64,000 bases of DNA from Perognathus longimembris pacificus (Eukaryota > Chordata > Mammalia > Rodentia > Heteromyidae): contig NC_063161.1 of the NCBI RefSeq assembly GCF_023159225.1, forward strand, positions 125,464,958-125,528,957. The letters run 5' to 3'. Position 1 is the first letter of the stretch. Every line of letters begins with the position of its first letter. Shown here piece after piece: positions 1 to 9,584 of the stretch. The notes below the pieces were generated by a model. It saw nothing but the letters and a program-made list of their open reading frames with translations, did not search any database and had not been told where the DNA came from. The position numbers were made by a program, and so were the translations under genes.

Positions 1-521
1 ATTTTTAACTTCAGAAATTTATTTAGGTATTATTTGCTTCTTATTCTACGTCAATTTAATAGTCTCAAGAGACCACAATGGATATAAATTGGATAGCTTG
101 TTTAAAACATCCATGGTTCTGGATTGAACCAACCAACTGATAGTGACGAGATACAGTAATGATGTATCTGTCATCATTTACACTACCAATCAGGAGTACA
201 AGGTTATAAATTAAGTAAATATACAAACAGGAAATTATAAATATCTTGCTTTTATTTCCTTTTTGGATAAGAAGTGTACAGTCATAAAGACAACATTACA
301 ATTCAAATATGCTACCACTACGTTGAAAATAAATGTTTCCTAAAACAAAATAGAGCCCTAGAGCAAAATTTTATTGAATTATGGGAAAACTGTTTTACCT
401 GATTGCAAAAATTAAGCTATTATAGACCACTAATTACATTTGGTTTCATTCCTAGTATAATAAGAAGCACAAGACTACAGATTATGTTGGACTGTTTAGG
501 TCTAAATGCCACCAAAAGAAA
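1..521. other. AT-rich unique sequence, no feature seen
   Basis: This is AT-rich sequence left of the first DNA transposon. I see no coding frame, no clear repeat and no promoter-like composition. It could be an old, unrecognisable repeat or intergenic DNA. Confidence 0.4.
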
Positions 522-904
522 TACAGTTGCTGCTCTTAGCCTTGGGGGCACACACGGATTCCCCGCATCCTGAAGCGGCAGACAGGATTTAACAATGGAT
601 GCTACTTTTCCTTTAAAAAACAGCTATGGTAAACTATAACTTACAAATTAGGCACGTGAGAGATTAACAATTTTAACAAATAACAAATACAACTCTAACA
701 AGGTATGTCAATGTGATCTCTCACAATCTTAATAAACTTTTTCTTTCTGTGATGATGGGAGATGACACAAGGTCTACATGATGAGATGAAGTGAGACAAA
801 TGACACATGCACTGTGACTTTGCTTCAGGCTATCGGTGACCTTCTGCTACATCATGCAGGAGCTTTTGCTCTCAGTGATACTGGCTCACTGAGCTGTGAG
901 GATG

Positions 905-1345
905 TTGCTGATTATATGCCTGGAGCAGATGAGGTTGATGGCTGAGAAGACTTAACGCTTCAAAGTTTTTTGGCCATAATCTTTTAGAAGAACACTGTAA
1001 CTGGAAGTGGTCTTTATCTTTTTACCTCTACACATTGTTGCTACAGAGATTATAATCCTTCAATGACTTTAGTGCTGTGCTTTGAGCATATATTCTATAA
1101 CCTTTTCCTTTAATGTTGGAGCACGTCAAATTTTGGCAGTGCCTATGTTGCTGATGGTGTCTTGGTTTCCTGTTCCTCTTTCTCTGTAGATTACTGAACA
1201 ATTTCTTCCAATTCCTCATTTGTTCAACTTCCCATGTTTTTATACTTAGTCATCAAGCATGTTAGCAAATCCTTCTGCATCAAATAGTTTCTGTAGCTTC
1301 TCTAGTAAGTTTCTCATATTTCCAACAAAACATTCCTAAGTCAGT
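905..1345 (-). pseudogene. Tigger transposase C-terminal pseudogene
   Basis: Minus-strand translation in shifting frames gives LEKLQKLFDAEGFANMLDD, then NEELEEIVQ..STEKEEQET, then LKEKVIEYMLKAQ, then PLPVTVFF, then QPSTSSAPG. Order and content fit the acidic, low-complexity C-terminal tail of Tigger (jerky/pogo-like) transposases, which follows the DDE catalytic domain. At least three frameshifts and several in-frame stops break it, so no protein can be made. The catalytic domain itself is missing. The identification rests on remembered family features, not on a search. Confidence 0.6.
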
Positions 1346-1369
1346 AGATCTTAGGAACCTGAGTATAGA

Positions 1370-1620
1370 TTTTTTTTTCTTTATCTTTTGCTGGTAGTGA
1401 GCTTGAACTCACCATATGGGCACTGTCCCTGAGGTTGTTTTTTTTTTTTCCCCCTCAAGGCTAGCACTCTATCACTTGAACTACTCTTCCACTTCCAACT
1501 TTTTTGGTTAATTAAAGACAAGAGTCTTTAATGGACTTGCCAGCCCAGGCTGGCTTTGAGCCTCAAAACTCAGCCTCCTGAGTATCTGGGATAATGGGTG
1601 TGAGACACTGGTGCCCAACT
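1370..1620 (-). mobile_element. Composite B1/tRNA-like SINE, inserted in the Tigger relic
   Basis: Read on the minus strand, it begins with a 7SL/B1-like head (GGTGCCCA-type start, CAGGAGGCTGAG at 1560-1590). It continues through the linker with the TTAATTAACC..AAAA motif, then a tRNA-like tail ending in TTCAAGCTC. The T-run at 1371-1379 is the reversed A tail. It lies between two parts of the Tigger transposon and so is younger. It is quite divergent and also contains an internal T-rich expansion near 1437. Confidence 0.75.
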
Positions 1621-1860
1621 TCTTTCATTCCTTTTCTTATGGGGAGGTCTTTCATCTTTTTACTTTTAAGAAGCCCTTCTCTTTGGTGTATCCAAATTGC
1701 TACCATGTAATACAACGATAGTGAACCTGACTATTGCAGTGACTACTAAGAACCAGCAGGCAGGTTGTCTAGTGTGGATACAGTAGATACATGTATCCTG
1801 GACAAACAGGTGAATCGTGCCCTGGGTGGGACAAAGCAAAAAGGTACAAAAGTCATCACA

Positions 1861-2350
1861 CTACTCAGAATGGTATGCAAATTTAAAAAAATGTATAAAT
1901 TGCTTATTCCTGCAATTTTATATTTAATGTTTCTGTAGTTGAAGGCAAGTTACTGAAAGCTTGGGTGTGTGTGTGGGAACTACAACCTACGAGATGAAAT
2001 GTCACATATACATATGATTAGGAAAATTGAAAAAAAAATTTTATTAATACTTGGAGTTGCTATCTCTAGTAAGGAACACTCAAATTCAGAAACAGCAGAA
2101 AGTAAAACTGTGAAGATTGGGGGTGGGGAGATGATAGTATGATGGCCCTAAAACCAGTTAAAAAAACAAGAGACTTTTACATATGTATCTTATGTATATA
2201 TTGTATACATATGTACATATATTAGCTACTCAAGAAGGTATTCAAACATTAGTCATAAAGTGAAGCCAGATTCAAATTCAGTGAAATGATGGCTTGCCAC
2301 TCCTGCCAACAAAGCACAGGTCTCATGAGGGTATACTCAATATATTTCTT
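1861..2350. other. AT-rich sequence, no gene
   Basis: No coding frame is seen. A degenerate block near 2225-2330 (tagctactcaagaagg) may be an old B1-like SINE head but is too diverged to call. An alternating TA/CA-rich patch at 2179-2222 (atatgtatct..acatatgtacatatatt) could be a decayed microsatellite. Confidence 0.35.
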
Positions 2351-2488
2351 AGAAATAATCCAACATGTATGAGGGACAAGGTAACAAACAGTACAAGAAA
2401 TGTATCCAATGCCTAACGTATGAAACTGTAACCTCTCTGTACATCAGTTTTATAATTAAAAACTTAAAAAAAAGAAATAATCCAACAT
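2351..2488 (+). mobile_element. Severely 5'-truncated LINE-1 3' end with perfect target duplication
   Basis: About 106 bp of the lineage's LINE-1 3' UTR (aacaaacagtacaagaaatg, ccaatgcctaacgta, ctctgtacatcagt) ends in an A-rich tail. It is flanked by a perfect 16-bp direct repeat, agaaataatccaacat, at 2351-2366 and 2473-2488. That is the hallmark of target-primed reverse transcription. The polyadenylation signal is degraded (ataatt). Confidence 0.9.
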
Positions 2489-3204
2489 ATGAGACATATA
2501 ATTACATTAATTAGAATCTGTTAAAACTGTTAGCAAATTGATATGTTTGAACTGCCCTTTATTTAAACATTTCCTGATTAGTATTTGGAAAGTGGACTGG
2601 CCTGCTGCTGGTATAACTCAGCATTCTACTACCTTCACTTCTAGTAACAATGTTTTTGGGGCTGGCTCTAAATCAGCTCACCTTCTAGAACAAGAGCTAT
2701 TCAGGACCACTGTAAGGAGCATGAACTACCCGTAAATCAGACTCTTTGTAATACTTAAAAAAATTTCAAAATTAGGAAAGATCCACAAATGATGTTACAT
2801 TCCCAACAGGGCCATTTCTCAAAGACCCAAATTTTCACCACTCCTCCCTTGGAAGTTACTCAGTTCTGTTCAAAGGTGGAATTGAAAGGAGAATTTATTG
2901 TTACTTCCTTTTTCTTTTTCTAAAATTGTTTCTCTGAAAGCAAATACTGGACTGCCAACATAGCCAAATAAAGAGGCTATTTTTTCTTTATCAACTTCTT
3001 AAGTTTTATATATATAACTATTTCCTGGAGCAGGCAAATGTTGGAACAGTGTGCAATCTAAAATGCAGTCTATAATTTCTCTCACTTTTGTTTCATATAT
3101 GAAAAAAGCACAGTCATCTAGAGGCAGTTTGTAGCTGATGAGGGGTTTTCCTGAGTGGCAGGGTTTGCTGGAGGTGCCAGTTATCAGTGCCTGTGGAACA
3201 CCCC
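2489..3204. other. Unique sequence, no feature seen
   Basis: This is ordinary AT-rich DNA with no recognised repeat family and no coding signal. A short TA run (tatatata) occurs near 3009. The short open frames here lack any family resemblance. Confidence 0.35.
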
Positions 3205-3626
3205 CATCATATTGTATCCTCCCTTTTCCAGTTTTACTTTCTTGTGTTTCTGGGACCTATGGTCAACCTTCATGCAAAAACATGCAATGAAAATATCCAG
3301 CAGAAAATAATTCATAAATTTCCAATAGCATATTATTCGGAGTAGTGCGAAGTCTGAGGTTGACTGCTCCACGGATATGAATCCTCCTTTTATCCAGAGT
3401 ACTAACACTATATATATGCAACCTGCCCTTTCATCACCTGGAGTTCTCTCCAAGGTCAGATCCCATTGCCCAGGTATAAAAGTGCTTGTGTTCAAGTGAC
3501 TCTTATTTTTACTTAACAAAGGTTGAAAAAATATAGAAGATAACGTTGAGAGGTCATAGTCACAGACTTTTTATTACCACCTTTTGTTGTACTTGTTCTG
3601 TTACCAGTTACTATCCTTAATCTCTT
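3205..3626 (+). mobile_element. Tigger-type DNA transposon, 5' part
   Basis: The block tatcctcccttttccag..cttgtgtttctgggacc..ggtcaacc resembles the Tigger1/MER2 leading end (CAGTTACCCGTGGTCAACC). It is followed by segments like aataattcataaattt, gtatgaatcctccttttatccag and agtgcttgtgttcaagtgac, which match in order the remembered 5' non-coding region. The transposase gene is largely absent, so this is an internally deleted copy. The open frame on the minus strand across 3184-3519 is a by-product of this repeat, not a gene. Confidence 0.65.
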
Positions 3627-3901
3627 TCTCCTCTCTTCTCTACCCCACTTTGTCTTTCTATTTTAGTGCCAATGCTGTGGCTTGACCTCATGGCCAGAAC
3701 AGTCACCCTGAGCATTTTTGCTGGAGGCTACTAGCTCCTTAAGTCACAGCTCCACTTATGGCTTTTTTGGTGGATAACTGGTGATGAGAGTCTCATTGAT
3801 GTTTCTGCCCTGGCTGGCTTCTGTGATCCTTAGATTTCAGCTTCCTGAGTAGCTAGGATTACAGGCATGAGCCACTGGTGCCCGGCTGTTGTTAATCTCT
3901 T
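3617..3901 (-). mobile_element. Composite B1/tRNA-like SINE inserted in the Tigger element
   Basis: The minus-strand copy has its B1 head at 3830-3890 (agtagctaggattacaggc, gccactggtgcccggc) and its tRNA-like tail and pyrimidine-rich (reverse A-rich) end near 3627-3670. A 10-bp direct repeat, ttaatctctt, at 3617-3626 and 3892-3901 flanks it. That same string belongs to the Tigger tail, which shows the SINE cut the transposon. Confidence 0.75.
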
Positions 3902-4015
3902 ACTGTGCTTAATTTATAAACAATCACAGATCTGTATGTAAAGGAAAAACATGGAATATATAGAGTGCCATAGTATGTAGAGGTATTAACAGGTGTTATT
4001 TTTCATCTGAGGGGG
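3892..4015 (+). mobile_element. Tigger-type DNA transposon, 3' part
   Basis: The sequence ttaatctcttactgtgctta, atttataaac, gtatgtaaaggaaaaacatg and aatatatagagt matches the 3' non-coding end of Tigger1-like elements and resumes directly after the SINE. Together with 3205-3626 it forms one element on the plus strand. The terminal inverted repeat is not seen. Confidence 0.65.
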
Positions 4016-4559
4016 AGACAACATATTTCAATTGTTCTCATTCTATATTATAGTATCTCATATAGTTTGAGATGCTCTTAAGTTATACATTTTCCAAAGC
4101 TGACTTTAGGTCCTATTATTATTTCCTGTCCTATACTGGAGACTTTTCCAGACAGACAGAGAATCTTTACTTTGCATCCCTGTTGGTGAATGGGAACAAG
4201 GTGAATAAGAATTTACTCACCTGCCATAACCAGACAGCTGCTCTGTTAGATCCTAACAATCTTGGAAAGGGCCATTTTTCCTTGGCAAATGTATGCATTC
4301 CCTCCTTTTTTTCTTTCTTTCTTTTTTTGTTTTCCTGAATACAAGTCTTGGTGTAATTCACCATGTCCGGAGAACGTGTGAACACAGAAGTAATCAGTGC
4401 ACTTCTGCAACTGATTACCATCAACCCAATGATGTAGAAGTCACAATGGTCACTTCCCTTAATCAGTGTGTGCAACCTCAGGGCTGTGGAGCAACCAGCT
4501 TCAGTCCCACAGGCTGAAAGGACTCTCACCCAGCACTGGGGCACACACGTTACCAGATG
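4016..4559. other. Unique sequence upstream of the CpG island
   Basis: No repeat family was recognised apart from a T-rich run near 4305-4340. GC content rises toward the right. Overlapping short open frames on both strands have no recognisable motif. If the CpG island drives a minus-strand gene, this would be its first intron. Confidence 0.35.
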
Positions 4560-5560
4560 TCAGCACTCCTGACAAAGTTCTACTGAAATTCTGTAGGCGT
4601 GCAGGTCCACAATCCCACCCCACCTGCCGCGTCCCCTCGCGGGTGGGGATCCCCCGCCCCGCACGCGGGCCAGCAGAGCCGCACTCCCCATCGCCAGCCC
4701 CAGCCAGGCCCCTCGGCGCCCCAGGCTCCGTTCTCCTCAGCCCGGGGGAAGTGGGCAGCGCTCTCTACGGCTTCCCAAAGGATCCTCAGAGGGTAAGGGC
4801 CCGGCATGCGGCCGGAAAGCAGATGAGAGGCCCGGTCCCCATCCCGGTGCGAGCCACCGCAGTCGGGAAGCCCGGGCCCGGATACACTCACCTCCACCAG
4901 TCACTGGGGCTGGAAAGCCCCATGGGCGGTCCGGGAGGAGAGAGAAAAAGAGTGAGCCAGGCTCCGAGGAGAAGCCCCGCTGTCACCCCTGCACCGGCTC
5001 AGCAGGCTGACCCCCACAGCCGCCCGCCCGGCTCCACGACTCACCCACGCCGTCAGCGCCGCCGCCGCTGGAGGCTCCGCCACCACAGCCGCGGGCACTG
5101 GGACCGCAACCGCAGCCCACCCAGGCCACGCCCATCTCCACGCCCCAGGCCACGCCCCTTCGCGCTTCCCAGGATCATCTGGGGCGCCTGAGCCCGCGTT
5201 TGTTTACTTCTCGTTTATCCTTTTCAGTTTTTTTTTCCTTGTTCACCTTTAGTTAATATTGTGAAAGCAAATGGAAGGGGAAACAAGGCGGGGGAAGCAA
5301 AAATAGAATAGTACGCACTTTCTAGACCGACACCTTCTGCTCTGCTCCCCTAGAGAGAAAGAACCGGGCAGTACGGGCCACTGACGCACCAATCGCCATT
5401 TTTCTCATGGGCGGAACACGTCCCTGCGTGACGCACCTTCACGTCCTTACGGGACAACATAGGTTGGGTGTTGGCGCTGTCAATCAGTGGGGTGGCCTGT
5501 GGGAGGGGGCGGGGCGGTGGGCGGTTCTCATTGTCCCAGACCTGCTTGCCGGTACTGAAC
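4560..5560. promoter_or_regulatory. CpG island, candidate (bidirectional) promoter
   Basis: This is the only GC- and CpG-rich block in 64 kb and is free of recognised repeats. It has two modules separated by an AT-rich patch near 5190-5300. The left module (about 4600-5170) contains a 13-bp motif repeated twice, CCAGGCCACGCCC at 5121-5133 and 5145-5157. Reversed, these are GGGCGTGG-type KLF/Sp sites. The right module (about 5335-5560) has accaatcg (CCAAT-type) near 5387, two gtgacgcac-type sites near 5380-5440, tgtcaatca near 5478 and a GC box gggggcggggcgg near 5504. Unmethylated islands of this kind usually mark housekeeping-gene starts. Which gene it serves is not visible in this window. 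Confidence 0.8.
4892..5160 (-). other. Candidate untranslated first exon, minus strand
   Basis: On the minus strand the sequence GTGGAG|GTGAGTGTA gives a near-consensus 5' splice site, with the exon ending at 4892 and the intron beginning at 4891. A second donor-like GTGG|GTGAGTCG lies near 5045. Upstream on the same strand are GGGCGTGGC elements (5120-5160) and a GGCGGCGGCGGC stretch typical of mammalian 5' UTRs. A 65-codon frame at 4901-5098 would end before the donor and is low-complexity, so the exon is probably non-coding. No acceptor or next exon was found to the left. This is an inference from splice and promoter motifs only. Confidence 0.35.
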
Positions 5561-5919
5561 GTGCTGAGGGCCTCAAAAGCAGTTAGTTAGCAGTTGGAGC
5601 CAGCAGTTGTTCTTAGTTAAGAGCAGTTGTGAATAGTTTTACTTTTGATTGGCAGGCAGCGCAGTGACTTTGTTTTCTTGGCGACACACAGCTGCAGTGC
5701 TAACCTCACTGGAAGCACTAGAATATAAATCCCTATGTCGCCACCCAATTTTATTGTAGATGTCATCTTTGATGATTGCACAATATGCCAATTGTTTTTA
5801 GCTCTTGAAAAAGGCATCATTACGTTTGATATGTTTTATTTTTGGTTTTGGTCTCTGTGTATCTTTGTTTTTCACCACATATTAGTAGCACTTGACATTT
5901 TAAACATTTAAAATCAGGT
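5561..5919. other. Flank of the CpG island, no exon identified
   Basis: It begins with small direct repeats of a cagttag/cagttg type at 5580-5635 (agcagttagttagcagttgg, agcagttgt). If transcription runs rightward this would hold the first exon and intron start, but no convincing GTAAGT/GTGAGT donor is present. No coding frame is seen. Confidence 0.3.
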
Positions 5920-6177
5920 AGTAAGCCAGGTTGCCGGTGGCCCCCACCTGTGATTCTAGGGACTGACAGCAGGGTAGAAGTTTGAAGCTGGTGTGGGGAG
6001 GGGGGCTGGGGGTCGTGGGAAGAGGAAAGTATGTGAGACTCTTTCTCCAATTAATCACCAAACAGTTGGAAGTGGAGATGTGGCTCAAGTGAAGTGTTAG
6101 CCTTGCAAAAAACAAACCAAGTGACAGAGCCCGGACCCTGAGTTCAAGCCCCAGAACTGGCACAAGACAAAAAAATT
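5920..6177 (+). mobile_element. Composite B1/tRNA-like SINE
   Basis: The degenerate B1 head (gccaggttgccggtggcccc, cacctgtgattctaggg) is followed by gtgagactctttctccaatt and then the tRNA-like tail (gtggctcaagtgaagtgtta, ccctgagttcaagccccaga) and an A-rich end near 6165. It is an older copy with a G-rich internal expansion near 5996-6018. Confidence 0.8.
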
Positions 6178-6384
6178 GTATAGTAATGAATAGACAAATA
6201 CTTCGTCTAAGTCTGCACCCTCTTCAGGAATAGTCTCTTTAACACTTTTATTTGTATTAACCAAATAGTTATTACTTACCAAGTTCTTATCCTGTGTTTT
6301 GTACTATGTCCTCAGCCTACATAAGAAATTTTACTTTATGCATGAAACCAAAGAAACTTCAAATATGTAAATAGTAGTCTCTGG

Positions 6385-6545
6385 GAGCTGAGCGTGAGGG
6401 TGGGGTGGGGTGGGGGGGTAGGGTGAGGTGGGGGGGTGGTCAAAGGGTACAAATTTGAGGTTATATAAGATGAGTGTAATGTATAACTGGAGGACTGTAA
6501 TTAATATTGTATTTTATTATTGAAATTTGCTAAGATAAAATTTTC
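6385..6545 (+). mobile_element. Old LINE-1 3' UTR fragment with G-rich tract
   Basis: The order of blocks, a G-run array (ggggtggggtgggggggtag), then tcaaagggtacaaatttgag, then ttatataagatgagtgtaat, then gactgtaattaatattgtat and tattgaaatttgctaa, matches the 3' UTR of ancient mammalian LINE-1 (L1MA/L1MB type). The G-rich part at 6395-6440 could fold as a G-quadruplex. No poly(A) tail or target duplication is resolved. Confidence 0.6.
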
Positions 6546-7631
6546 TATACTATAATACACATAAAGATAATTTGCTTGACTGTAGTTATCACTACAAATT
6601 ATATATGAAAATGTCATATAGAATGTAGATTTTGTCATCTTTGTCTGGAGATAGTGGGCTCAGAGAAAAATTTATTTATGCAAGGCCACCTACTTTAATT
6701 GATTTGGGCAGATTTGATAAAATTCCACTGGGGGTGGCAAGGACATCTTTTGGAACCAGGCGGATAATACACACACTTGGTAGTTAATACAGCCTCATGT
6801 AGGGTAAGATTGGAACTTATATAAAGTGCCCAGGGAAGGAAAATAGCTCCTAAGACAGTTTTCCTACTTCAAAATTTTACCTAGAGACAAAATAATTTCC
6901 ATTGTCTACAACAGGTTTCTGGCTTTGTGCAATATCAACACCAGAAAAACTATGTTTTGTTACAGAAATGGTACAGCAGAACCTAAAATTATGTGTGATC
7001 ACAAGAAACATAAGTTGTAGTATGAAACCAATATTTTGCATGACATTTTGTGACCAATGAATGTGAATTCTCCCCATCCTTTGGACTTCTAATAGAAGAC
7101 TATTTAGTTATTAGTATAGTAATACAATGACTCATGACTTCCACTAGATTGGAGAAAATAAATGAAAACTCAGTAGGCAAACAGTAATGTGCAGTTACAA
7201 TGTAGTTTGGTGGCTGGTAATGGCTGTATTTCCTGAAGGTGTAAAAGAGGATGATGAATATTCGATCATGCATCCCTTCCTCAGGGAACCTAAGAGAAAA
7301 TGATACTGTGTTTAGTAATGTTAGCCTACTCAAAGATTGTCCTGGCAGGTCTTCAAAGTATCCAAACTGTCCCTTCAAACTATCCAAGCAAAGCACCCTC
7401 AGTAACTAGACCATTTAAGTGAAAATAACTTTTGCAAAAGAGCAATAGAAAGGGTAATTCTGATCATATGTATGCATGCATGAAAATACCTGGAGAAACC
7501 CTTTTATATAATTACTTTTGGAATTTAAAGATAAAGCTTTTTTTTTCTATAGGAATATCTCTTCAAGCAAGGAACATAATTTCCCATTGTGAATCACAAT
7601 AAGACCCTTTAAGACCTTCTGTAGTACCTTG
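6546..7631. other. Unique AT-rich sequence, no feature seen
   Basis: No recognised repeat and no coding signal are seen. Short minus-strand open frames at 6877-7077 and 7100-7396 have no known motif and no splice context. Confidence 0.35.
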
Positions 7632-7852
7632 TTCTAGTAGCCTCGTACCTGTAATCCTATCTGATTAAGAGGCTGAGATCTGAGGATTTCAGTTTCAAGC
7701 CATCCCAGGCAGGTAAGTCTGTGAGACTCTTATCTCCAGTTAACCACCAGAAAACAGGAAGTGTTTCTATGGCTCAAAGTGGTAGAGTGCTAGCCTTGAG
7801 GGGAAAAGCTCAGGGACAGTGCTAAGTCCATGAGTTCAAGCCCCCAAATCCT
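7632..7852 (+). mobile_element. Composite B1/tRNA-like SINE
   Basis: The B1 head (cgtacctgtaatcctatctg, gaggctgagatctgagga) is followed by gtctgtgagactcttatctc, cagttaaccaccagaaaac, then the tRNA-like tail (tggctcaaagtggtagagtg, gagttcaagccccc). The A tail is lost. Confidence 0.85.
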
Positions 7853-7924
7853 CTGTAGGTTTTTAACTATTCACATATAACTGATGCTCAGTCATATAAA
7901 AAGGCTTTCCAACCAGGGAAACAC

Positions 7925-8075
7925 TAAACCACGTTAGGACCTTGGTCTCTGGAATCAGAACTAGTGATTAGTCAATATGCGTTTGATTAATTACATCACT
8001 TCTGTGTGCCTCAGTTTCCTCAGCTACGAAATGGCATGGATAATAACATATCATGGGGCTTGTTTTAAGGCTGGT
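7925..8075 (+). repeat. MIR-like ancient SINE fragment
   Basis: The blocks tctctggaatcagaact, tacatcacttctgtgtgc, ctcagtttcctcagctacga and aatggcatggataataaca follow the conserved core of MIR (CTCAGTTTCCTCATCTGTAAAATGGGGATAATAA). It is an ancient mammalian element that predates the rodent radiation. Confidence 0.75.
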
Positions 8076-9011
8076 TATCCAATCAAACAAACTAGAAATT
8101 TACATCAATACATTCAAGCTGTGATGTCTCTAAGCTTAATGTGAGCAACTACTTGGCTAATAGAAACAGTAACAAATGACATAGAAGCCGGTTAAATTAT
8201 GTACATATTTACAATTCTAAGAAATACTATATAAGAACCAGACAATCTTCCTGCTGTGTCACAAATGCAAGTTGCCAGAAAGCTTTTTCTCCATCTTCTC
8301 TATTAATGTTTTTCAGAAATATAATATGTGCTGCTTCAGAGCTAGAGCTGCCTACTCACTTATTAGCTTCCATTTACCAAGATTACAGCAAATTAGATTT
8401 AACTGTGACTGGCATGTGAATGATCTCCTGTCGGACATGCCTGAGGAATGTTGCTATATAAACCATAGTGCATTTAATTTCTTCTAAGCAATGACTTTTA
8501 AGGTGGTTTTCTTAATCACTGCAGACTTATCAATATGCAACTTGTGGCACATGACCTTTTGGTTAGAATATGTATGAACCAACATCCAACTGAGGTACAT
8601 CTAAGTAGAATTTTGGTTCCTGAATCTATAAAAACTATTTCTGTGAGCCAGTGCAGTGGAATGATTTAGAAAGCTCTAGTGGGTCTCTGTCTAGAGCTAG
8701 CAATTTATTGTTCCAACAGTGCACAATGTCAGTAGCACTCCTGCAAGAGAATGTAAGAGAATGTCATTAGGATCCAATATGTATGTACTTTCAGCCCCTC
8801 CTGGAGTCATGATTCTGAAAACAATAATCCAATATGTTTCTCAATGACAGGAAACCCATCCCCTGTCAGTTATTAGTCCCTGTTCCTTCCATGCTGGTGC
8901 TCTTCACCTTATAAGCCACAGTTGTGGGTGATGTAAGAACCCAGAGAGAGTGTTAGGGGTGGGGAGAAGCAGACTCCCTAACTCACTGCACATCACAAAA
9001 TACACAGCATG
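8076..9011. other. Unique sequence, no gene identified
   Basis: No repeat was recognised. The block 8250-8560 has more balanced, non-repetitive composition and may be conserved regulatory DNA, but this cannot be tested here. An aagagaatgt motif is duplicated at 8745-8765. Confidence 0.3.
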
Positions 9012-9584
9012 AAAAGAAATGAGACCAAGACTGGAGAGGCAAACAGTGCTTATTCTTCCTGAAATGTGGAAGTTAGATCTAAAAGGCACTGGAATCTGTC
9101 AAATTACACAGAATTCTAGATGCTCACATACAGTAAGACCGAAAGAGGGAAGCCTTAGGAGAGAATCACAAAGGTACAATACCCAGGTGCCTCCTTATAT
9201 GTATATAAACTAAGTGTATATATACATATGAAACGAACTCCAAAGATATGGAAACGAAGAACTTTTTTTCTTAATTTTTTAAATGACTCTATTCTTTACC
9301 TTGAATATGGTGTATTCACGTCTGCATCTGAGGGAGGGCACAGAGTCAGAGGAAAAAGGGTGAAAAAGTGCAGCAGGGGAATGCACTGGCTGCACTGGAT
9401 ATTGGTGAAAGTGAACTATGCAACTCGGGTGGATATGGGAGAGAGGGAATGGGAGAGAACGAGGGAACAGAAGACACCATGTGAAAGGATATGTACTTAT
9501 TAACTGATGTAATGTAAAAGTAACTTTGCTATATATCACCTCTAAAACAACAATAAAGTAAATTGGAAAAAAAAAGAAATGAGA
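9012..9584 (+). mobile_element. 5'-truncated LINE-1 3' UTR with target duplication
   Basis: The body at 9025-9571 starts with a block typical of LINE-1 3' UTRs (gcttattcttcctgaaatgt, ggaagttagatctaaaa). It ends with aacaacaataaagtaaattgg and an A run, and AATAAA is at 9552-9557. It is flanked by the direct repeat aaaagaaatgaga at 9012-9024 and 9572-9584. It has a 3' terminus different from the tacaagaaatgtatcc family seen elsewhere, so it is a distinct, probably older subfamily. It contains no coding part. Confidence 0.75.

Larger units (their letters stand above)
524..1860 (-). mobile_element. Tigger/pogo-type DNA transposon remnant
   Basis: This is a decayed Tigger-like (pogo/Tc1-mariner superfamily) cut-and-paste transposon read on the minus strand. 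The left edge starts with cagttgctgctcttag right after a TA dinucleotide, which fits the TA target and the CAGTAGTCCCC-type inverted end of Tigger elements. The non-coding tail around 560-700 matches the remembered Tigger end (a TTAATCTCT..GTGCCTAATTT..AAGGAAAA block). Minus-strand reading from about 1345 down to 930 gives relics of the transposase C-terminus. At 1640-1730 the minus strand resembles the start of the transposase gene (CAATTTGGATA..CCAAAGAGAAG). The middle is deleted, and a SINE sits at the junction. The right end is not resolved. Family assignment is from memory. Confidence 0.7.

Noticed and set aside
3184..3519. 111-codon minus-strand frame
   Set aside because: It overlaps the non-coding end of a Tigger-type transposon on the other strand.
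4580..5098. Minus-strand open frames of 105 and 65 codons in the CpG island
   Set aside because: They are low-complexity GC-driven products. The region fits an untranslated first exon better.
4466..5191. 241-codon plus-strand open frame
   Set aside because: It lies in the CpG island. High GC lowers stop frequency, the product is P/R/G-rich with no motif, and it starts in AT-rich flank with no start context.
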